DNA of 5,186 nucleotides from an uncultured Thiotrichaceae bacterium (GTDB taxonomy: Bacteria > Pseudomonadota > Gammaproteobacteria > Thiotrichales > Thiotrichaceae), in the NCBI GenBank assembly GCA_902727945.1, contig CACVAV010000224.1, positions 1-5,186 of the forward strand, in the 5' to 3' direction. Both the position numbers and the translations under genes were made by a program. The notes beneath the pieces were generated by a model, which saw only the letters and a list, made by a program, of their open reading frames with translations, did no database searches and was not told the DNA's origin. Every line of letters starts with the position of its first letter. Positions within the stretch are counted from its first letter, which is position 1. Shown here piece by piece: positions 1 to 3,909 of this stretch.

Positions 1-51
1 GAAATCGCGCCAGCAAACCTGATTAACAGATGATCCCGCTGAACCTGCCTT

Positions 52-66
52 TGATAAGACTTATCA
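52..66. repeat. 15-bp palindrome TGATAAG-A-CTTATCA
   Basis: A perfect 7-bp inverted repeat around one central A lies about 100 bp upstream of the DUF4198 start and 16 bp upstream of the first NikR-like site. No T-tract follows it, so it is not a typical terminator. The shape suits a dimeric regulator site, and it vaguely resembles half of a Fur-type box, but the match is too partial to name a regulator. Confidence 0.4.
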
Positions 67-82
67 TTACGATTAAAAGAAA

Positions 83-109
83 ATATGATGAAATTTATTT
101 TACTCATAC
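83..109. promoter_or_regulatory. Putative NikR operator A (ATATGA-N15-TCATAC)
   Basis: The left half ATATGA (83-88) and the right half TCATAC (104-109) form an imperfect inverted repeat. It resembles the known NikR operator GTATGA-N16-TCATAC of E. coli, with one mismatch in the left half and a spacer one base shorter. The right half is perfect. It covers the candidate -35 element of the DUF4198 promoter (99-104). A nikR gene lies 1.8 kb away in this window. The assignment is inferred from sequence similarity. Confidence 0.6.
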
Positions 110-126
110 AGTTTGTATGCTAATTT
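99..126 (+). promoter_or_regulatory. Candidate promoter of the DUF4198 operon
   Basis: A TTTACT -35-like hexamer (99-104) is separated by 16 bp from TAATTT (121-126). That -10 element is preceded by TG one base upstream (118-119), an extended -10 arrangement. The elements interleave with the two NikR-like palindromes. The hexamers are individually weak, so the exact promoter position is uncertain in this A/T-rich stretch. Confidence 0.4.
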
Positions 127-141
127 ATATTTTCTTCATAC
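115..141. promoter_or_regulatory. Putative NikR operator B (GTATGC-N15-TCATAC)
   Basis: The left half GTATGC (115-120) has one mismatch to the NikR half-site, and the right half TCATAC (136-141) is perfect. The 15-base spacer is identical to that of operator A, and the two sites are offset by exactly 32 bp, about three helical turns. Both share an A/T-rich spacer with a common ATTTT stretch. The site covers the candidate -10 element and probable transcription start of the DUF4198 gene, as expected for a repressor operator. Confidence 0.65.
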
Positions 142-163
142 AACCAGCAAGGAATGAATTTTT

Positions 164-907
164 ATGTTGACCAAATTTTCCCGTCATACGCTAACATTGC
201 TTTGTAGCGGTGTATTACTGACTATCAGCACACTGCAGGCTGTCCATGCTCATGGTATCTATGCTGCCCAGCGCCAGAGTGAGATGGTCTTTGTTTATGG
301 TCATGGCCCTTCGGATGAGACTTTCGATGCCGAAAAATACCAGGGGGCTGTTGCTTATGACAAAGACGGTAAGAAAACTGAAATCACCACTGAATATAAA
401 CATGGTTATCCGGTGTTGCCGAAGGATGAAAATATCGCGCTGGTAGCTGCCAGTTATGACAATGGTTTCTGGAGTGAAAAACCGGATGGTGAGTGGGAAA
501 ACCTGCCTAAACCTGAAGTAGAAGGCGCTAAACAAGGTGGTCACTACATGAAATACAGCACCAGCATTATGAGCGCTGACGCTAAAGCGGGTACAGTACT
601 TGGCTTACCACTGGAAATTGTGCCACTGAAAAACCCGCTGACACTGAAGCAAGGCGATACCTTACCTATTCAGGTATACGCCAATGGCAAACCGGCGGCT
701 GATGTAGAAGTAGCTTCCGAATTCGTCACCGACCGGGAAAATAACGTGGTTAAAACGGATAAGGACGGCAAAGCTGAAATTACTATCCGTAATAATGGCC
801 TGAATGTGCTGGCAACCGAAACATCTGAGCCAATGAAAGATACTACCAAGGCGGACAAACTGGCAAAATTCGCTACGCTCTCTTTCACTTTCCTTGCAGA
901 TCACTGA
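164..907 (+). CDS. Periplasmic DUF4198-family protein, probable nickel-uptake accessory
   Basis: This 247-residue protein starts with a Sec signal peptide (basic start, hydrophobic core at about 9-24) and a likely cleavage after VHA (27-29), giving a mature N-terminus of His-Gly-Ile-Tyr. The body matches what I know of DUF4198: a VYGHGPSDE segment (44-52), the hallmark AASYDNGFWS segment (95-104) followed by a P-E-V-E-G-A-K stretch, and a C-terminal beta-sandwich-like part opening with NPLTLKQGDTLPIQVYANGK. DUF4198 proteins (once mislabelled NikM in Pfam) recur beside nickel and cobalt transporters, NikK being an example. Here the gene sits with nikR and hupE. It has no C-terminal membrane anchor, so it is probably soluble in the periplasm. 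AAGGA at 149-153, 10 bases upstream, supports the ATG start. Two NikR-like operators precede it. Metal binding through exposed histidines (30, 47, 80, 127) is inference. Confidence 0.85.
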   Translation: MLTKFSRHTLTLLCSGVLLTISTLQAVHAHGIYAAQRQSEMVFVYGHGPSDETFDAEKYQGAVAYDKDGKKTEITTEYKHGYPVLPKDENIALVAASYDNGFWSEKPDGEWENLPKPEVEGAKQGGHYMKYSTSIMSADAKAGTVLGLPLEIVPLKNPLTLKQGDTLPIQVYANGKPAADVEVASEFVTDRENNVVKTDKDGKAEITIRNNGLNVLATETSEPMKDTTKADKLAKFATLSFTFLADH

Positions 908-925
908 TTAGGCAAATTCACTCCT

Positions 926-1150
926 ATGTCATTATTCAACCCCCTGTTACGAGTGCCTGTAGTGGCGCTCGCATTGTTAAGCAGCAGCCTCCATGCTCAC
1001 CCCGGCCACTCGCATTTCGGCAGTGCTGATGAAGAACCCGGCCTGGTTTTTTTGATCTGGATCGGCGTTATTCTGGCAATGGCAGTCTATGGCGGCTGGC
1101 GACTGTACCAGGCGCTCACTGCTAAACACACTGACAAAACCAATGAGTGA
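926..1150 (+). CDS. Small His-rich exported membrane protein in the nickel operon
   Basis: This 74-residue protein has a signal peptide (hydrophobic 10-22, probable cleavage after LHA at 22-24), which would expose a mature N-terminus of HPGHSHF with three histidines in six residues. An acidic loop (D35-E37) follows, then one transmembrane helix (about 40-60) and a short hydrophilic tail at the C-terminus. It begins 18 bp after the DUF4198 stop on the same strand, so it is almost certainly co-transcribed. Only a weak AGG lies upstream, so translation may be coupled. The layout of a periplasmic His cluster plus one anchor suggests a Ni(II)-binding or docking subunit, comparable in concept to the small extra components of ECF-type nickel transporters. 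I do not recognise a named family. The ATG at 926 is the only start that keeps the signal peptide. Confidence 0.75.
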   Translation: MSLFNPLLRVPVVALALLSSSLHAHPGHSHFGSADEEPGLVFLIWIGVILAMAVYGGWRLYQALTAKHTDKTNE

Positions 1151-1169
1151 CAGAATCAATAGCACTGGC

Positions 1170-1790
1170 TTAAAAATTTATCAGCTCAAGACTCAGCACC
1201 AACAGGATACTGGCAGTAATCCACGAACCCAGAATCCGCAGTACAATGCCCTGCTGAAAGCGCCGCAGGCTTTCAGCAATACCCGCGCTATACAGCAACA
1301 CAACATAAGCACCAAGACAGGAGCCGACCAGGGCAATATACCGCTCCCGGCTCCTGAATTCCTCAATCAGCGAATCCGTCCCGACCAGAAAAGCAGCCGC
1401 TACCGCTGCAACCAACAGCAATCTATCAATAATACGCCAGCCAATGATCACCCAAAGTGTCAATAGCATTGCAAACACCAGCAACAACCATTCCGGTAAC
1501 GGCATCCCGATTAAACTCAGCCCGGCACTAACCAACAGACTGAGCAGAAAAACCGGTAATACGCTGCCAATAGCTTTATCCCCCTGCCGCCCCACTAACA
1601 AACCCAGGCTCACCAGCAATAACACCTGAGCCGGAATAATTAACGGGTGCAGCACACCATTCATAAAGCTGTCCATGCCTGCGATAGGTGCATGGGCGCA
1701 GGCTGGTTCAAGCATAAACAGTGACAGTAACGGCAAAATGAAAAATCTTAACCGTTGTTGCAAACAGGATTTACGGAAAAAGTCAGGCAT
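1170..1790 (-). CDS. Divergent HupE/UreJ-like membrane protein
   Basis: This 206-residue protein has an N-terminal signal-like segment ending at ACA (30-32), then HAPIAGMDSFMNGVLHP (33-49) and about five further hydrophobic helices. A cytoplasmic-looking Arg-rich loop and a final helix with the motif RILGSWITA are also present. This matches the proteobacterial HupE/UreJ-family subgroup as I remember it, whose members start AHxPxxGxxxFxNGxLHP and end with a similar GSWI helix. The canonical HPxxGLDH metal motif is absent. H33, D40 and H48 are the obvious candidate ligands, and the expected PAH triad reads PAQ here (53-55). Convergent with the small His-rich gene (19 bp between stops) and divergent from nikR (75 bp), it is probably a nickel or cobalt permease or an accessory subunit. 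A TCCTT (1804-1808), the reverse complement of AAGGA, lies 13 bases upstream, which is slightly far. Confidence 0.75.
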   Translation of the reverse strand: MPDFFRKSCLQQRLRFFILPLLSLFMLEPACAHAPIAGMDSFMNGVLHPLIIPAQVLLLVSLGLLVGRQGDKAIGSVLPVFLLSLLVSAGLSLIGMPLPEWLLLVFAMLLTLWVIIGWRIIDRLLLVAAVAAAFLVGTDSLIEEFRSRERYIALVGSCLGAYVVLLYSAGIAESLRRFQQGIVLRILGSWITASILLVLSLELINF

Positions 1791-1865
1791 CGGTAAAATA
1801 CTATCCTTTTGTTAGTGGCCGGTTTTGTGTAAATTAGCGCAGATTGTAACGGGGAGAACGGTATT

Positions 1866-2273
1866 ATGGAACGTTATACAGTTTCACTGGAAGACGAACT
1901 GGCTGAGGAGTTTGAGCAATTCATTCAGCAGCGTGGCTATAAAAACCGCTCTGAAGCCATTCGTGATTTGATTCGCGACAAACTGAAGCAGGAACGTCTG
2001 GAAGCCGAGCCGGATAGTCAGTGTGTAGGTTGTTTAAGTTATGTCTATAACCATCATGAGCGTGATCTGTCCCGCCGCCTGACTGAACGACATCACGGCC
2101 ATCATGACATCAGCCTGTCCACCTTACATGTGCATCTGGATCATGATAACTGTTTGGAGGCGGTGATCCTGAAAGGCAAAACGCCTGAAGTACAGGCGTT
2201 TGCTGATGGTGTCATCAGCCAGCCGGGTGTCCGGCATGGCCGCTTATTTATCTTACCGATGGAAGAAACATGA
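1866..2273 (+). CDS. nikR: Nickel-responsive transcriptional regulator NikR
   Basis: This 135-residue protein has the usual NikR length. An N-terminal ribbon-helix-helix DNA-binding domain (about 1-45; MERYTVSLEDEL, then GYKNRSEAIRDLIRD) is followed by an ACT-like metal-sensing and tetramerisation domain. The four high-affinity Ni(II) ligands of E. coli NikR (H76, H87, H89, C95) align with H77, H88, H90 and C96 here, inside HHGHHDISLSTLHVHLDHDNC. The C-terminal GVRHGRLFILP is also typical. With nickel bound, such proteins repress nickel importers by binding GTATGA-type palindromes, and matching sites occur at 83-141 and near hupE. GGGGAG (1851-1856) nine bases upstream supports the start. One oddity is C53-V-G-C56 between the two domains, a CxxC I do not associate with characterised NikR. 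No NikR-type operator is seen upstream of nikR itself, so it is probably not autoregulated through that motif. Confidence 0.97.
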   Translation: MERYTVSLEDELAEEFEQFIQQRGYKNRSEAIRDLIRDKLKQERLEAEPDSQCVGCLSYVYNHHERDLSRRLTERHHGHHDISLSTLHVHLDHDNCLEAVILKGKTPEVQAFADGVISQPGVRHGRLFILPMEET

Positions 2274-2302
2274 GGCCGGATTGGCCCCATAGCTTACATA
2301 AC

Positions 2303-2899
2303 TCAGAGTGTACCGGTCAGAAAACCAACACCGGCTAATGCAATCAGGCCACCACCGGCACGTACCGCATACTTACCCCATGAGAAACGCCCGAGTTCAC
2401 CAAAGGCAATACCCGCCAGATGTAACAATCCGGTAGAAATCACAAAACCAAGACTATACGCCAACGGATTAGCCGCCGTCGGTAACTCCGCACCATGTGC
2501 ATAACCGTGGAAAATAGCGAATGCGCTGACAATCACAGCGGCGACCCACAACGGGGCTTTTACCGCCATCGCAATCAACAGGCCGAGCACAATAGACGAA
2601 ACCGCAATACCCGGCTCAATCATCGGTACCGGTACACCCAGCAACCCGAGTACGCCACCGAGAGCCATTACTAGCGGGAACACTACCGGCAGTATCCACA
2701 GCGCCGGACGTCCGAGGAAAAACCCCCATAAACCGACGGCGAACATCGCGGTGACATGATCCAGACCACCGATCGGGTGAGTGAAACCACTCAAAAAACC
2801 ACCGGTTACCCCGGCAGCGTCCGCATGACCAAAGGCGAGAGAGGTCGTGGCTACAAACAGTAACCCGACACTTAAGATGAACCGCTTCAATGAATGCAC
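2303..2899 (-). CDS. hupE: HupE/UreJ-family nickel permease
   Basis: This 198-residue membrane protein has an N-terminal signal-like helix (7-22, LAFGHA), then the family signature HPIGGLDH (41-48) and about six hydrophobic helices. A second polar cluster HGYAHGAE (131-138) and a GLLHLAG helix (157-163) follow. His, Asp and Glu residues in these motifs are the ones shown in rhizobial HupE to be needed for nickel uptake. The family carries Ni(II) across the inner membrane, usually to supply hydrogenase or urease, neither of which is in this window. The start is GTG, justified by a perfect AAGGAG seven bases upstream. It converges with nikR with 29 bp between stops. Two TCATAC half-sites lie upstream, suggesting NikR control. 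It is 181 bp downstream of the EF-hand gene on the same strand and probably has its own promoter. Confidence 0.93.
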   Translation of the reverse strand: MHSLKRFILSVGLLFVATTSLAFGHADAAGVTGGFLSGFTHPIGGLDHVTAMFAVGLWGFFLGRPALWILPVVFPLVMALGGVLGLLGVPVPMIEPGIAVSSIVLGLLIAMAVKAPLWVAAVIVSAFAIFHGYAHGAELPTAANPLAYSLGFVISTGLLHLAGIAFGELGRFSWGKYAVRAGGGLIALAGVGFLTGTL

Positions 2900-2906
2900 T
2901 ATCTGG

Positions 2907-2912
2907 CTCCTT
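2907..2912 (-). promoter_or_regulatory. Strong Shine-Dalgarno AAGGAG deciding the hupE GTG start
   Basis: Read on the - strand, AAGGAG sits seven bases before the GTG at 2899-2897. No in-frame ATG offers a comparable site or keeps the signal-like helix, so the GTG start is well supported. Confidence 0.8.
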
Positions 2913-2924
2913 ATAAAGAAATTT

Positions 2925-2950
2925 TCATACGAAATTTAAAAAAATCATAC
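2925..2950. promoter_or_regulatory. Two directly repeated NikR-type half-sites upstream of hupE
   Basis: Two perfect TCATAC hexamers (2925-2930 and 2945-2950) lie 20 bp apart in the same orientation, 26-51 bp upstream of the hupE start. No good GTATGA partner is found at 15 or 16 bp from either. The stretch 2931-2950 matches 90-109 of operator A at 15 of 20 positions, including GAAATTTA and TCATAC at identical spacing. That supports a common regulator, presumably NikR, but the direct arrangement is atypical. Confidence 0.5.
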
Positions 2951-2974
2951 TGCATAAATAGCTTATTTCATCAA
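2944..2974 (-). promoter_or_regulatory. Candidate hupE promoter
   Basis: On the - strand TTGATG (2974-2969) is a possible -35 and TATGAT (2949-2944) a good -10, but the 19-bp spacer is long. The -10 overlaps the upstream TCATAC half-site almost exactly, so a regulator bound there would block transcription. The surrounding A/T-richness makes chance matches likely. Confidence 0.3.
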
Positions 2975-2997
2975 TCAATGTATTTCAACTATTGATT
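2973..2997. repeat. 7-bp inverted repeat AATCAAT / ATTGATT
   Basis: Arms at 2973-2979 and 2991-2997 flank an 11-base loop in the gap between the EF-hand and hupE genes. No T-tract follows on the - strand, so it is not a convincing terminator for the EF-hand transcript. The A/T-rich arms could be chance. Confidence 0.25.
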
Positions 2998-3057
2998 TTC
3001 TTCACCAATCGCACACAGACCGAGTGAAAGCTGAGTAAACAGGTTACCCAGCCAGTG

Positions 3058-3072
3058 AAAATTAATAATTTT
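3058..3072. repeat. A/T-only 15-bp palindrome just after the EF-hand stop
   Basis: AAAATTA-A-TAATTTT begins 9 bases downstream of the EF-hand stop codon when read on the - strand. The perfect symmetry and the location suit a weak 3' hairpin, but there is no G+C in the stem, so stability would be poor. It could be chance in an A/T-rich gap. Confidence 0.3.
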
Positions 3073-3080
3073 TACTTATG

Positions 3081-3650
3081 TTAACGTTGTGGTTGGCCAC
3101 GCTTACCACCACGACCCTTACCGCCTCTACTACCTTTAGCTTTTGCCGGTTGTGCTGTGAATTCTTCCAGAGAAACCTGCTGATCGAAATCGGTATCCAG
3201 ACTTGCAAATTTCCAGATTCCGCTGTCGTTACCCTTCTTCTGCAGATGAGTGAATTCGGCGATGCTTAGTGCTGAATCAGCAGTGTTATCCGCTAATGCA
3301 AAAATGTTTGCCAGGAAATCACCCGTGCCTTCCGGTGCATCGACTGACATTTCATCCAGCGTCAATGTGCTGCTAATATCAGTGTCTAATGCGGCAAACG
3401 CTGTTTCGATACGCGTTTCTTGCTGGCTATTCTTCAGATTCTCAAATTCAGCCAGTGATAAATAGCCGCTGCTATCCGCGTCGGCATTGGTGAAATATTC
3501 TGTTTTAACTGCCAATACTTCCGCCTCAGTCACCGTACCGTCGCCATCTGTATCGAAAGCAGACATACGATCGTCATTAGCAAATGCGTGAGCAGAAACT
3601 GCCAGCAAAGAACCAGCAATCATGAAAGACACCATATTTTTTTTATTCAT
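3081..3650 (-). CDS. Exported EF-hand calcium-binding protein with basic tail
   Basis: I place the start at the second ATG of an ATGATG pair, giving 189 residues with a proper signal peptide (MNKKNM, hydrophobic 7-20, cleavage near AHAFA at 20-24) and a GGA seven bases upstream. A GTG 30 bases further upstream is possible but adds an unlikely leader. Five EF-hand-like loops follow: 33-44 (DTDGDGTVTEAE, canonical), 57-68 (DADSSGYLSLAE, canonical), 89-100, 121-132 and 152-163. All five keep Asp at position 1 and Glu at position 12. The last three lack Gly at position 6, and loop four has Thr at position 3. Residues 170-189 form a Gly/Lys/Arg-rich tail. The protein is probably a periplasmic or secreted calcium binder of unknown partner. 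The basic tail might contact nucleic acid, lipopolysaccharide or another polyanion, which is inference. Confidence 0.85.
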   Translation of the reverse strand: MNKKNMVSFMIAGSLLAVSAHAFANDDRMSAFDTDGDGTVTEAEVLAVKTEYFTNADADSSGYLSLAEFENLKNSQQETRIETAFAALDTDISSTLTLDEMSVDAPEGTGDFLANIFALADNTADSALSIAEFTHLQKKGNDSGIWKFASLDTDFDQQVSLEEFTAQPAKAKGSRGGKGRGGKRGQPQR

Positions 3651-3674
3651 CATTATTTCCATTATTTTTATATA

Positions 3675-3689
3675 ACCCACCTTTTGGGT
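3675..3689 (-). repeat. Small hairpin upstream of the EF-hand start
   Basis: ACCCA and TGGGT form a 5-bp inverted repeat with a 5-base loop, 25 bases upstream of the chosen EF-hand start, followed on the - strand by an A/T run. It may lie in the leader or overlap the promoter (a TATATA lies just downstream on that strand). It is too short to assign a function. Confidence 0.25.
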
Positions 3690-3819
3690 CAGCAGCGTCG
3701 CAAAAATTCTCAGCAGGCAAAGTCCGCTAAATAAAGGGCCTGAGCGCTAAAATCCTTGATAACTTTTGAACGCGTACTTTAGTGGGTTTATTGGGGTCGG
3801 CGCTTAATGCACCGGGCTT

Positions 3820-3850
3820 TTATCAGACAGTCTCTAACAGCGTCTGATAA
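3820..3850. repeat. 9-bp inverted repeat TTATCAGAC / GTCTGATAA
   Basis: Perfect 9-bp arms (3820-3828, 3842-3850) flank a 13-base loop. They sit 60-90 bp past the DUF5666 stop on the - strand and about 170 bp before the EF-hand start. On that strand the stem is followed by AAAAG rather than T, so it is not an intrinsic terminator. It could be a regulatory palindrome for the EF-hand gene or an RNA hairpin at the 3' end of the DUF5666 transcript. The rest of 3651-3909 shows no gene that I can support. Confidence 0.5.
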
Positions 3851-3909
3851 CACCTTTCCAAATCTCCGGATGTATTTTCTGTTAACCGGAAAACCTGGAT
3901 TGGATTCGT

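Noticed and set aside
1..33. Possible last ten codons of an upstream gene ending in TGA at 31-33
   Set aside because: Ten codons cannot be told apart from chance. All three forward frames stop early.
52..70. Fur box
   Set aside because: Only part of the GATAATGATAATCATTATC consensus is matched, and the neighbouring genes point to nickel rather than iron.
1..163. Nickel/cobalt or cobalamin riboswitch upstream of the DUF4198 gene
   Set aside because: The leader is short and A/T-rich, with no conserved G-rich multi-stem architecture. The palindromes are better explained as repressor operators.
215..544. Antisense open frame of 109 codons inside the DUF4198 gene
   Set aside because: Its product has no recognisable domain and no clear ribosome site. 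It is fully overlapped by a gene with strong family match and signal peptide.
1089..1466. + strand open frame of 125 codons crossing the mini-protein end and the divergent HupE gene
   Set aside because: Its composition is rich in Gln/Asn/Pro/Thr as expected from reading a membrane-protein gene backwards. It overlaps two better-supported genes.
2274..2286. GGCC-GGATT-GGCC as a terminator between nikR and hupE
   Set aside because: The stem is only 4 bp and no T-tract follows on either strand.
3078..3465. + strand open frames opposite the EF-hand gene
   Set aside because: They are shadows of a gene with a signal peptide and five EF-hand loops, and show no independent evidence.
3725..3751. Direct repeat CGCTAAA (3725-3731 and 3745-3751) as a regulator site
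   Set aside because: Seven bases repeated once at 20-bp spacing is weak, and no known motif is matched.
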